Shown here: one piece after another, positions 8,601 to 17,566 of the stretch
Layout of the letters: every line of letters begins with the position of its first letter
Numbering within the stretch: the first letter of the stretch is position 1
DNA from: JAVBKU01 sp031553875
Lineage (GTDB): Bacteria > Bacteroidota > Bacteroidia > Bacteroidales > Rikenellaceae
Assembly: GCA_031553875.1 (NCBI GenBank)
Contig: JAVBKU010000016.1
Location: forward strand, 1-34,659
DNA: 34,659 bases
Direction: 5' to 3'
Made by a program: the position numbers and the translations under genes
The notes under the pieces: generated by a model
What the model saw: only the letters and a program-made list of their open reading frames with translations
What the model was told of the DNA's origin: nothing
Databases searched by the model: none

Positions 8601-11600
8601 TTAAAATGTCAAACCAAGTCCGAAGATATATGATTTCTCCTTAGGATACGAGTTAAAGTCGATACCCTGCCTGAGCGATCCCACGCTCCTGAAACTATTT
8701 ACTTCAGGATCCCATCCGTTGTATTTGGTCCAAACGAAGAGGTTGTTGGCAGCTACGCTCACATTAATACTCCTGATGGCCTTCACCTTCTTGAGAGGTA
8801 TCTTGTAACTCAGGGTTACGTTAGCCAGACGCAGGAACGAACCGTCGCGTACAAGCCTGTCTGAGAAATATTTGTAGTTATCAGCATCACCCGTTACCTT
8901 GGGGAAGGTCGTATTGGTATTTGTTTCGGTCCACGCCCTGTAATACGCTTCCTTTCTCAAGTTATTAGTTGTCGGACCGGTAGTACCCGTATACCATTCC
9001 CACATAAGGTTGGCGTTCACTATATCATTACCCTGCACTCCATTGAATACGGCACTAAGGGTAATCCCCTTATAACTGAAGTTTGTACTGAAACCGTAAG
9101 TGAAGTCGGGGTTGGGGTCGCCGATTATCTGGCAGTCCTCAAGGTCCAGTTTACCATCACCATTGTAGTCTACATAGTAAACCTGTCCGCCCTGGGTCTG
9201 GCCGCTGGGAATATTGAACGCCGGAACGTTTTTGTCCCATGTCTGTACTATACCTGCGGTCTTGAAACCCCAGAACAATCCCATAGGCTTACCCTGGATG
9301 TAGATATTCGCGGGCTGGGAGAACTGCGATGAACCACCGACATTATTACCCAGGAAGTATATATACCTCTCACCCTCAGTCGCAGGAATACCAATATCCA
9401 CGATCTTATTACGGTTGAACGAGATATTACCACCAACGTTCCAGGTAAATCCTTTGATATCGAGAACGGTCGCATCCAAAGAGAGCTCGAGACCCTTATT
9501 GTTGATCTCACCCCTGTTGGCCCACCAGGTCCTATACCCTGTACTGGGAGGAATGGATTCCGTCTGCAGAAGGTCTATGGTGCTCTTTGAGTAGAGGTCC
9601 ATCACGATATTAACCCTGTTATTCCAGAAACCCATGTCAAGGCCCACGTTCCACTGGTCTGTGGTTTCCCAGATAAGGTCCCTATTAGGCAGATAACCGG
9701 GTGCGTAACCGGGCCTGTAGCCGCTTGTTGTACCAGTGCTGTAGTAGTTACTACGGCCATAAATATCGAGTGTCTGGTAGTTACCTATCGCTTGGTTACC
9801 CACGCGTCCCCAACCCAAACGCAACTTGAGGTTGGATATCTGGGTGGGCAGATTGAATGCCTGCTCCTGATTTATACGCCATGCGAACGAGAACGAGGGG
9901 AAGTAGCTGAATTTATTACCCGGGGCGAACTTGCTACTACCGTCAACACGGAAAGTCCCTGTCAATACGTACTTGTCTCTGTATGAATATGAGGCACGAA
10001 TGAAGAACGACAACAGAGAGTTCTTACCTTCATTGTACTGGGGCAACCAGTATGTAAGAGCCGAGTTGTATGATTCGGTCTGCAGACCCTGGTCGAAAAT
10101 ATTAGATACTTCATAACCCGCCGTTTCCGTGTTGGTTTCAGTTATCTGCATACCAAGGGTACCGGATAGTTTATGAACTTTCTTGAAGGTCTTGTTGAAC
10201 AAGAACATATGGTCCATATTATAACGTACGGTCGAGTTGGTATTCTTGTTGACATAACCCTTCTTGTTACGTCCACCGTAGAGTCGGTTTCCGTACCATT
10301 TTTCCCTGGTCTTATCCCTATAGTCTATACCGAGCTTCAACTGGTACTTCAACCATTTGAGAAGCTGTACATCCACAGTCAACGAGGAGTTTACCCTGTA
10401 CTCGTTGGTATTATCACTATGGTCCTGACTCCAGGCGTAAGGACTACCGGCAGCAACAGCCAGAGTTTCGTCATCTATGTCTTCATCCCACCACAATTCA
10501 TTAGCCATAAGGTAAGGACGATATGAAACGATACTTCGCACGACGCTGGTATTCAGCTGCTGCATCGGGTCGGTACTTGCGGTCATCTGATACTTGCCGT
10601 AAGACATCATGTTGTTCGTACTGATCTTTACGAACTTACCGACGTTTTTGCTGAAGTTGAAACGGAAGTCGGTGATCTCTGTACCGGTATCTTTCATGAT
10701 ACCTTTATTCTGAGCATAACCACCCGCTACGTAGTAATTGGTAGTCTTATCGCGACCGCTTATGGTCAACCTGTGTTTCTGGCTTATCACGGTACTCCTA
10801 TACCAATCCTGCCAGTCCATAGGCGTGTATGTGTCGTAGGTGGGATTGTCGGTAGCATTCCTGAACTCCCTGTATTCATCGAAACTCAACACATCGATCT
10901 TGTTGGCAGGGGTTGAGATGATAAGGCTACCGTTATATGTAACCGTAGGCTTGGCCGAAGTACCCTGCTTGGTTGTGATAAGCACGACACCGTTGGCACC
11001 CAGCGAACCGTAGATCGCGGTAGCCGAGGCGTCCTTCAGGATCTCCATGCTGGCGATGTCCTGGGGGCTGATACCCAACAGGCCGTTCTGTTCCTCATTA
11101 CCGATATTCACACCGGTGGTAGAGGCGTTACCCATGTCGCTTCCCGGAGGGTTGAGCATCACACCGTCGACCACATACAGAGGCTCGGTCGAACTGTTGA
11201 ACGAACCCGCACCACGCACGAGGATACTCACGGCACTACCAGGGGCAGCGTTGTCGCTTGTAACCTGCACACCCACGGAACGTCCCTTGAGCAACTGGTC
11301 GAGCGAGGTAACCTGCGTAGCCTCATTCTCGTCGATCTTAACGGAAGTCACGGCACCACCGATATCCACACGGCGCATGGTACCGAAACCGACCACCACG
11401 ACCTCTTCGATCTCTTCGGCCATTTCGTGAAGGGTAACCTTCAAGATAGTCCTGTTGGCGATGTTAATGGTATCCGACTTATAACCGAGGAATGAGAAGA
11501 CGAGATTCTTCCTGTTTTCCGGAACGGTTACGGCGAAGTTACCGCCTGCATCTGTCGTAGCGCCGAGAGTAGTTCCCATCACCACGACGCTAACTCCTGC

Positions 11601-11729
11601 CAGAGGCTGAGTGTTGGGGTCTGTAACACGACCTGTCACTCGCTGCTGGGCGAAGGCGGTACTACTAAAGAGTAACAACGAAGCCATCGCCACTCCCAAT
11701 AAACCTTTTATCGTATCTAAGTTTCTCAT
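8601..11729 (-). CDS. SusC/RagA family TonB-dependent outer-membrane transporter
   Basis: This is a full-length SusC homologue of 1042 residues from the chosen start. The reading frame is open 17 codons further upstream (to 11780), but the start at 11729 (MRNLDTIKGLLGV) gives a clean signal peptide ending STAFAQQ. Order of domains: a carboxypeptidase-regulatory-like domain (RVTGRVTDPNTQPLAGVSV), a TonB-box-like segment (EEVVVVGFGTMRR), a plug with VVDGVMLNPPG and DIASMEILKDASATAIYGS, then a 22-strand-type barrel ending YIFGLGLTF. It imports ligands captured by SusD using TonB energy. It is paired with the SusD gene 28 nt downstream, and a second, shorter SusC gene lies 81 nt upstream. Confidence 0.95.
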   Translation of the reverse strand: MRNLDTIKGLLGVAMASLLLFSSTAFAQQRVTGRVTDPNTQPLAGVSVVVMGTTLGATTDAGGNFAVTVPENRKNLVFSFLGYKSDTINIANRTILKVTLHEMAEEIEEVVVVGFGTMRRVDIGGAVTSVKIDENEATQVTSLDQLLKGRSVGVQVTSDNAAPGSAVSILVRGAGSFNSSTEPLYVVDGVMLNPPGSDMGNASTTGVNIGNEEQNGLLGISPQDIASMEILKDASATAIYGSLGANGVVLITTKQGTSAKPTVTYNGSLIISTPANKIDVLSFDEYREFRNATDNPTYDTYTPMDWQDWYRSTVISQKHRLTISGRDKTTNYYVAGGYAQNKGIMKDTGTEITDFRFNFSKNVGKFVKISTNNMMSYGKYQMTASTDPMQQLNTSVVRSIVSYRPYLMANELWWDEDIDDETLAVAAGSPYAWSQDHSDNTNEYRVNSSLTVDVQLLKWLKYQLKLGIDYRDKTREKWYGNRLYGGRNKKGYVNKNTNSTVRYNMDHMFLFNKTFKKVHKLSGTLGMQITETNTETAGYEVSNIFDQGLQTESYNSALTYWLPQYNEGKNSLLSFFIRASYSYRDKYVLTGTFRVDGSSKFAPGNKFSYFPSFSFAWRINQEQAFNLPTQISNLKLRLGWGRVGNQAIGNYQTLDIYGRSNYYSTGTTSGYRPGYAPGYLPNRDLIWETTDQWNVGLDMGFWNNRVNIVMDLYSKSTIDLLQTESIPPSTGYRTWWANRGEINNKGLELSLDATVLDIKGFTWNVGGNISFNRNKIVDIGIPATEGERYIYFLGNNVGGSSQFSQPANIYIQGKPMGLFWGFKTAGIVQTWDKNVPAFNIPSGQTQGGQVYYVDYNGDGKLDLEDCQIIGDPNPDFTYGFSTNFSYKGITLSAVFNGVQGNDIVNANLMWEWYTGTTGPTTNNLRKEAYYRAWTETNTNTTFPKVTGDADNYKYFSDRLVRDGSFLRLANVTLSYKIPLKKVKAIRSINVSVAANNLFVWTKYNGWDPEVNSFRSVGSLRQGIDFNSYPKEKSYIFGLGLTF

Positions 11730-11810
11730 AGTATTATGTCTCTTTTTGATTTTTCTCTTCATTAGTAAGTTTGGACTCACCCTATGGATACATATATATA
11801 TAAGGTATGA

Positions 11811-14567
11811 TTAGAATGTAGCGCTCACGCCTATGATATATGAACGGGCCGTCGGATATGAACCGTAGTCAACACCGTATCGGGTTATATCATTTGCATA
11901 ACTGTTGACTTCAGGATCCCAACCCTTGTATTTCGTGAACACGAACAGGTTGTTGGCTGTGAAGCTCACACCAAGAGACTTAATCCAATTCTTCTTGACT
12001 GTTCCAAGAGGAATATCGTAAGAGAGCGACACGTTCTGCAGACGCAGGAAGCTACCGTTCTCAACCAGTCGGCTGCACACTTCGTTCAGGCCCACAGCGT
12101 TGATACGGGGATACTTTCCGTCGGTATTCCTTGCCGAGTAAGCGTCCCTGTAAGCTTCGGTACGGATGTTATTGTATCCGCCCATATTCTCTTCATTGAG
12201 GAGATTGAGGTTCAGCACTTCATTGCCGTACGAACCGTTAAAGAGGATATCAAGAGTAAACCTCTTGAATGTAACCGTTGTATAGAGACCTCCGAAGAAC
12301 TTGGGCTCCGGATTACCGATCACGGTCCTATCGGCATCAGTAACATTCCAGTCACCATTGGTATCGATGAACTTGATGTCACCCTGCTGGAGGCGCTGGC
12401 CATAGTAAGGAGGAGTGGCGGCCATATGCCTGTCGTAAACAATTCCCTGAGATGCCAGACCCCAGAATGACGAGGGAGAGTGGCCCTTCACCGTGGCGTT
12501 GGTATAGATGGGTATACCAGCCATGCTGCCAGTCTGTGTTGCGAGGAAATAAGAAGGGGCTCCTGTAACTTCGCCGCGGTTGAACGTGATGTTACCGCCG
12601 GCGGACCAGGTCCAATTCTTGCCCTTGATGATCATGCCCTCGAGTTCGACCTCTATACCCTTATTCTTAAGCGAACCCTTTGTTTCGAAATTGGTCGTAT
12701 GGGTGGGCATGTAGATCATCTTGAGGATGTCGTCGGTTTCCTTATAATAGGCTGAAACCGATCCCTTCAGACGGTTCTTGAAGAACCCGAAATCAAGGCC
12801 TACGTTATATTCTTCCGAGAATGTCCTCCACAATACCTGATTGTATGCGGGCTGGTAGGGTTTCCACTGCTGGTTTTCTGGTATTGTATATATAGGATAA
12901 TCCTTGCCGCCGTAATAGCTGGACATCATATCGTAGTTGTCCCTGGTGTGAGTACCGGCCTTACCCCAACCTGCGTGGAGCTTCAGGTTGTTCAACACTT
13001 TTTCCGTACCCTTCATGAAAGGCTCTTCGCTTATAACCCAGGCTACGCTACCGGCGGGGTATATTTTGTAGTTGCCCTGATCAAAGTCTTTCACGTTGTC
13101 GGCCCTAACCGAAGCAGAGGCGAGGTACTTTCCCTTATATGAATATGAGGCCCTGCCCACGCCGGAGAACATAAAATCTTCAACCCTGTACCTGCGAGCT
13201 TCACCTATACCTACGGCGAAGTTAAGGCCTCGGGCTTTACGCGCCTGGTTGTCGAAGTTGAAACCATATTGAGAAGTACGCTCCTGCTGGATACCGTTAA
13301 GATCCACGCCTGCAGAAACATTGAGGAGGTGAGAGCCGAACGTCTTTTCAAAGTTAAGGATTCCCTGGGCGTTATACCTCAGGCTGGTCATCATGGCCAT
13401 AGAACCGATACCGGTAAACGAAGCACCTACTGTCGTCTCGTTACCAAACCACCTGAGCCTGCGCTTTTCGCGGTAATCGACACCGGCTTTGATGTCCATA
13501 TTGAGCCACTTGGCAAAAGTCAACTTGGCGTTTATGTGGGGAATGGCCCTGTACTCCCTACCCTGGTCCTGATAGCCGGCGATATATGAATCTATCGACT
13601 CATAGGGGCTATTAGCAAGGAAGGGTACGCCGTCCACCAGTTCCGTCATAGCGGTCTGAGTGAAGTTGCTTGTACCGTAGAGCCTGTCGTTGGTTGTCTT
13701 ATTCAATAAAAGACCTACGCCGAGGTGGAGGAAGTTGGTCAACTTCTTATCCATGCGCATATTCAGGTTGAGCATTTCCGCATCGGCAGCCGGCGTAACA
13801 CCGTCGATAGTACGGTAGCCGAAACCGAAGTAGTAGCTGGTACCACCCTCGCGGCCGCTCACAGAGAGGCTGTGATTCTGGCTCACGCCTGTTTCGAAGG
13901 TCTTATCCTGCCAGCTTTGCGCAGGTTGACGCGACGAAGCTACGCTATGCCCCGCCTCCCTCTGGAATTTGAGATATTCGTCGAAACCGAGTACTCCTAT
14001 CTCTCTGTAGCGGGTGCTTATGGCAACCGAAGATTTCCACTGAACTATGGGCTTTGCCGACTTACCCAGCTTGGTATTGATTATAACCACGCCGTTGGCA
14101 CCCATCGCACCGTAGATCGCTGTAGCCGAAACGTTCTTCAACACCTCTATGCTCTCGATATCCTGAGGATTGATCGAGGCGAGAGTGTTCTCCAACGCCT
14201 GGTACTCACCCTGCACCACATTCGAGAGCGGGTCATTGTTCATGAGCTGCACCGGGTTGAGAATAACGCCATTCAGGATATACAACGGCTCGCTGTTGGA
14301 GCGCAGCGCGTTGATACCGCGGATGTGCACATTCACAGCGCTCATGGGAGCGGCATCCGACGATGTAACCTTAACTCCGGACACACGACCCTGCAATAGT
14401 TTATCCGGCGACGAATAAACAACAGCATCCGTCTCGCTCGGCGTAACCGTAGTCTTAGTCTCGGCTTGCCGCTTGCTCAGCTGCTGTGCGGACGCGGTAA
14501 CCGTCCCTGCCACAACCAGCATCGCCAACAAAACGACCTTACAGTTTAGAAAGTTTAGTTGTTTCAT
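11811..14567 (-). CDS. Short SusC-like TonB-dependent transporter lacking the N-terminal extension
   Basis: This is a 918-residue SusC-type porin. After a signal peptide (ending TASAQQ) there is only about 25 residues of linker before the plug (DKLLQGRVSGVKVTSSDAAP, ILNGVILNP, DIESIEVLKNVSATAIYGA). The carboxypeptidase-regulatory-like domain and the EEVVVVGYG-type TonB box of normal SusC proteins are missing. The barrel ends YIIGVSATF and looks intact. There is no SusD of its own; the nearest gene is the full-length SusC downstream. It is the first gene of the locus, so the leader region 14568-14990 should hold the promoter. It may be an alternative barrel sharing the single SusD, or a variant energised differently. 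No frameshift is evident, so the shortness looks genuine. Confidence 0.9.
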   Translation of the reverse strand: MKQLNFLNCKVVLLAMLVVAGTVTASAQQLSKRQAETKTTVTPSETDAVVYSSPDKLLQGRVSGVKVTSSDAAPMSAVNVHIRGINALRSNSEPLYILNGVILNPVQLMNNDPLSNVVQGEYQALENTLASINPQDIESIEVLKNVSATAIYGAMGANGVVIINTKLGKSAKPIVQWKSSVAISTRYREIGVLGFDEYLKFQREAGHSVASSRQPAQSWQDKTFETGVSQNHSLSVSGREGGTSYYFGFGYRTIDGVTPAADAEMLNLNMRMDKKLTNFLHLGVGLLLNKTTNDRLYGTSNFTQTAMTELVDGVPFLANSPYESIDSYIAGYQDQGREYRAIPHINAKLTFAKWLNMDIKAGVDYREKRRLRWFGNETTVGASFTGIGSMAMMTSLRYNAQGILNFEKTFGSHLLNVSAGVDLNGIQQERTSQYGFNFDNQARKARGLNFAVGIGEARRYRVEDFMFSGVGRASYSYKGKYLASASVRADNVKDFDQGNYKIYPAGSVAWVISEEPFMKGTEKVLNNLKLHAGWGKAGTHTRDNYDMMSSYYGGKDYPIYTIPENQQWKPYQPAYNQVLWRTFSEEYNVGLDFGFFKNRLKGSVSAYYKETDDILKMIYMPTHTTNFETKGSLKNKGIEVELEGMIIKGKNWTWSAGGNITFNRGEVTGAPSYFLATQTGSMAGIPIYTNATVKGHSPSSFWGLASQGIVYDRHMAATPPYYGQRLQQGDIKFIDTNGDWNVTDADRTVIGNPEPKFFGGLYTTVTFKRFTLDILFNGSYGNEVLNLNLLNEENMGGYNNIRTEAYRDAYSARNTDGKYPRINAVGLNEVCSRLVENGSFLRLQNVSLSYDIPLGTVKKNWIKSLGVSFTANNLFVFTKYKGWDPEVNSYANDITRYGVDYGSYPTARSYIIGVSATF

Positions 14568-14991
14568 GAATGTAGTTTTAAGGTTTCGTTATATCTAAGT
14601 TTTTCCTTCGGTATATCAAAATCGCGCCGGACAAACACTCCTTGATCGAAATTACGACCCCACAACGCGACCCACGCGCACACGCCAAGCACCCTATAAA
14701 CAAACACACCCGATCACGCGTTTATACGTAATCGCTTGATTTATAGCTGTATCGGTGTTTTAGCGTACACCTAGTGTTATGCGAAGTTAAAAAACATTTC
14801 CAGAAAAACCAAAAAAACTAAGCTTCAGAACAAAAAAAATAACATGTTTTTTAATGAAATATTACGTTATCATCTCGCGTTATGCTCAAGCACGGTTTTT
14901 TTTCGCCAAATGACTTATTTAACACGCTGTAAATGCGCCTTCTAACCACATGGGCATAAAATACCAGGGCTCGGTCTGCCGAAAAATATAT

Positions 14992-14999
14992 TAACTTTG
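14992..14999 (+). promoter_or_regulatory. Bacteroidota -7 box upstream of the M3 peptidase
   Basis: TAACTTTG matches the TAnnTTTG consensus of the Bacteroidota primary sigma factor. No convincing TTG element lies about 20 bases upstream. It implies an mRNA leader of a little over 200 nt before the peptidase start at 15217. Confidence 0.5.
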
Positions 15000-15050
15000 C
15001 AGGGCGGGAAGGAGTTCAAACAGAACATTTTCAGTCACGAATACGTTATT

Positions 15051-15128
15051 ATGCAACCGAAACACCAGTATTATACCCTCCGCCGCCCCCAGTGCCTAAC
15101 CATAGATATTATATCACGGCGTACGTAA
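15051..15128 (+). CDS. Possible 25-residue leader peptide
   Basis: A short frame with ATG at 15051 and TAA at 15126-15128 lies inside the presumed leader of the M3 peptidase mRNA, between the -7 box and the peptidase start. The peptide would begin MQPKHQYYTLRR and is rich in Arg and Tyr. No ribosome-binding site or homologue can be cited, and chance frames of this size are common, so it is noted as a possibility only. Confidence 0.2.
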   Translation: MQPKHQYYTLRRPQCLTIDIISRRT

Positions 15129-15216
15129 GCGGCACCGATTTTGATTGTTGCCCAAGGTTTACCCGCGTGAACATAAAATTTCCACCCCCTGCTATCCAGC
15201 CATATCATATAACATA

Positions 15217-17313
15217 ATGAAAAAACTACTTATAATGACCCTTACCACCCTATCCGCCGCCGCATTCGCCGCAGGCGGCAGCGACACCCCCCTGCTCCAA
15301 CCGTTCGACACCCCCTACGGCACCCCGCCCTTCGCCAAGATAAAGCTCGAGCATTACAAGCCCGCCATAGAGGCCTCGATAGATTCGGCCCGCGTGGAGA
15401 TAAAGGCCATAGCCGACAATCCTGCCGCGCCCACTTTCGCCAACACCATCGAGGCGCTGGAGCGCGCCGGAGCCCTGCTCGACCGTACGGCTTCGATATT
15501 CTTCAACCTCGACGCCGCGGAGACCTCCGACCAGATGCAGGGCATCGCCATGGATATCTCGCCCATGATGACGGCCTTCGCCAACGACGTGACGCTCGAC
15601 CCCAAACTCTTCGCCCGCGTGAAGGCGGTCTACGAGCAAAGGGACAAACTCAAGCTCACCGCCGAGCAACAGATGCTCCTCAAAGACACCTACGAGAACT
15701 TCGCCCGCAGCGGCGCCGCCCTGCCCGAGAAGGACAAGGCCCGTTTCAGGGAGATATCCACCGAGCTATCGCAGCTATCGCTCAAGTTCGGGCAGAACGT
15801 CCTCGCCGAGACCAACGACTTCACCCTCCACCTCTCCGATCCGAAGCAGGTCGAAGCCCTGCCCGCCTTCGTGCGCGAGTCTATGGCAGAGGAGGCCGCC
15901 GCCAAAGGCAAGGAGGGATGGCTGGTGACCCTGCAATACCCCAGTTTCGTCCCCTTTATGACCTATTCGCCCGACCGGGAACTCAAACAACAGCTCTGGA
16001 TGGCCTATAACTCGCGCGCATTCCACGGCAATTCGAGCGACAACCGCCTGATAGTGTTGCGAATAGCCAATCTGCGCCTCGAAAAGGCGCGTCTGCTTGG
16101 TTTCAGCAATTACGCCGACTGGGCGCTGGAAGATCGTATGGCCGAGAATTCGTCCACGGTTAACAGTTTCCTCGATAATCTGCTCAAGAAGACCATGCCC
16201 TACGCGAGGAAAGACCTCGACATGATCGGCGACTACGCCCGCAAGCAGGGCCTCGAGGGCGACCTCAAGCCGTGGGACTGGGCCTACTTCGATGAAAAAT
16301 ACAAGAACGAGGTATTTGACCTCAACTCCGAACAGGTAAAACCATACTTCAAACTCGAGAACGTCCAGAAAGGTATCTTCCTGCTGGCCGAGAAGCTCTA
16401 CGGGTTGCAGTTCAAGAAGAACGACTCGATCCCCGTCTACCATCCCGACGTGGAGGCATACGAGGTGAGCGACAGCGCGGGCCGTTTCATGGCCGTGCTC
16501 TACATGGACTTCTTCCCCCGCGCCTCCAAACGCGGCGGGGCGTGGATGACATCATTCCGCGAGATGAGCCGCACGGCCGACGGCAAGGAAGTGCGCCCCA
16601 TAATATCTATATGCGGAAACTTCACCAAGCCAACGGCCACTTCGCCCTCGCTGTTGACCTTCGACGAAGTGAACACCACCCTGCATGAGTTCGGCCACGC
16701 CCTCCACGGTATCCTGGCCGAGGGTACCTACAAATCGAAGACCGGCACCAACGTCTACCAGGACTTCGTGGAGCTACCCTCGCAGATAATGGAGAACTGG
16801 GCCACGGAGAAGGAGTGGCTCGACCTCTGGGCCGAACACTACCAGACCGGCGAGAAGATGCCCTCTGAACTCATAGATAAGATCGTGGCCTCGAAGAACC
16901 ACCTGGCCGCATATGCCGCCGCGCGACAGCTCTCGTTCGGCATACTCGACATGGCGTGGCATTCGGTGACGGGGCCCATAAAGGGCGAGGTGGATGAGTT
17001 CGAGCGCCGCGCCACCGCTCCCGCGCGCCTGTTCGCGCCTGTGGACGGCACCTGCACATCCGTAGCGTTCAGCCATATCTTCGCCGGTGGCTACTCTGCG
17101 GGGTATTACAGCTACAAGTGGGCGGAGGTATTGGAGGCCGATGCATTCTCCATGTTCCGCGAGCGCGGCATATTCGATAAGGCCACAGCCGCCTCGTTCC
17201 GCGACAACATCCTCTCCAAGGGCGGCAGCGAACATCCCATGAAGCTCTACGAACAGTTCCGTGGCCGCAAACCCGACACACAGGCCCTGTTCGACAAGAT
17301 GGGGCTGAAATAA
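15217..17313 (+). CDS. Secreted M3-family oligopeptidase (Dcp-like peptidyl-dipeptidase)
   Basis: This is a zinc metallopeptidase of the thimet oligopeptidase/Dcp family, 698 residues from the chosen start. The frame is open 24 codons upstream, but the ATG at 15217 begins a standard signal peptide (MKKLLIMTLTTLSAAAFAAG), which points to the periplasm. The M3 active site is present: HEFGH at residues 490-494 for zinc binding and catalysis, with the third ligand Glu519 in FVELPSQIMENW. Other family motifs include FHGNSSDNR and AGGYSAGYYSYKWAEVLEADAF near the C-terminus. The expected function is release of dipeptides from short periplasmic peptides for nutrition or peptide clearance. It is a single-gene unit, convergent with recN, and richer in G+C than the surface locus to its left. 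Confidence 0.93.
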   Translation: MKKLLIMTLTTLSAAAFAAGGSDTPLLQPFDTPYGTPPFAKIKLEHYKPAIEASIDSARVEIKAIADNPAAPTFANTIEALERAGALLDRTASIFFNLDAAETSDQMQGIAMDISPMMTAFANDVTLDPKLFARVKAVYEQRDKLKLTAEQQMLLKDTYENFARSGAALPEKDKARFREISTELSQLSLKFGQNVLAETNDFTLHLSDPKQVEALPAFVRESMAEEAAAKGKEGWLVTLQYPSFVPFMTYSPDRELKQQLWMAYNSRAFHGNSSDNRLIVLRIANLRLEKARLLGFSNYADWALEDRMAENSSTVNSFLDNLLKKTMPYARKDLDMIGDYARKQGLEGDLKPWDWAYFDEKYKNEVFDLNSEQVKPYFKLENVQKGIFLLAEKLYGLQFKKNDSIPVYHPDVEAYEVSDSAGRFMAVLYMDFFPRASKRGGAWMTSFREMSRTADGKEVRPIISICGNFTKPTATSPSLLTFDEVNTTLHEFGHALHGILAEGTYKSKTGTNVYQDFVELPSQIMENWATEKEWLDLWAEHYQTGEKMPSELIDKIVASKNHLAAYAAARQLSFGILDMAWHSVTGPIKGEVDEFERRATAPARLFAPVDGTCTSVAFSHIFAGGYSAGYYSYKWAEVLEADAFSMFRERGIFDKATAASFRDNILSKGGSEHPMKLYEQFRGRKPDTQALFDKMGLK

Positions 17314-17364
17314 TACATCCCACGAAGACAGACTGCCTGCATAGCGGACAGTCGCCATTGCGTA

Positions 17365-17405
17365 AACGCGTGCGGCCGGACTTTTGAAGTCCGGCCGCAC
17401 GCGTT
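17365..17405. terminator. Strong intergenic hairpin between convergent genes
   Basis: A perfect 19-bp stem (17365-17383 with 17387-17405, arms beginning AACGCGTGCGG) has a TTG loop. It lies 50 bases after the M3 peptidase stop and about 160 bases from the recN stop. There is no T tract on either side, so it may act on both converging transcripts by blocking read-through or by protecting 3' ends. Confidence 0.65.
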
Positions 17406-17566
17406 GTTCATCCCGCTATATATACCTTATATATTAAGAATACTTATTAATTATATAGGTATAGAAGTATTGATATTTGCCCAGCATAATGTATCGCATT
17501 GACAATTAAGATATTACACCCGAGCCACACATCTACTGATCACCGACGGATTTTGACGGCATAAAA

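Larger units (their letters stand above)
14568..15216. other. Divergent intergenic region, susC-like (-) / M3 peptidase (+)
   Basis: These 649 bases separate two divergent genes. The left part (14570-14950) is A+T rich and must hold the minus-strand promoter of the surface locus, but I found no clear TAnnTTTG box on that strand. I also saw no long inverted repeats of the kind that flank invertible promoters. The right part holds a good plus-strand -7 box (14992-14999) and a 25-codon open frame (15051-15128). No RNA gene was recognised. Confidence 0.6.

Noticed and set aside
8601..11780. Upstream start for the full-length SusC at 11780
   Set aside because: The extension puts a highly basic stretch before the signal peptide; the ATG at 11729 gives a normal SusC signal sequence.
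180..14567. A starch-type polysaccharide-utilisation locus including the GH97 gene
   Set aside because: The GH97 gene is about 17 kb away, on the other strand and beyond many housekeeping genes, so it is not part of the SusC/D locus.
14568..14990. Invertible (phase-variable) promoter before the short SusC gene
   Set aside because: No inverted repeat pair of convincing length was found in this region and no integrase gene is nearby.
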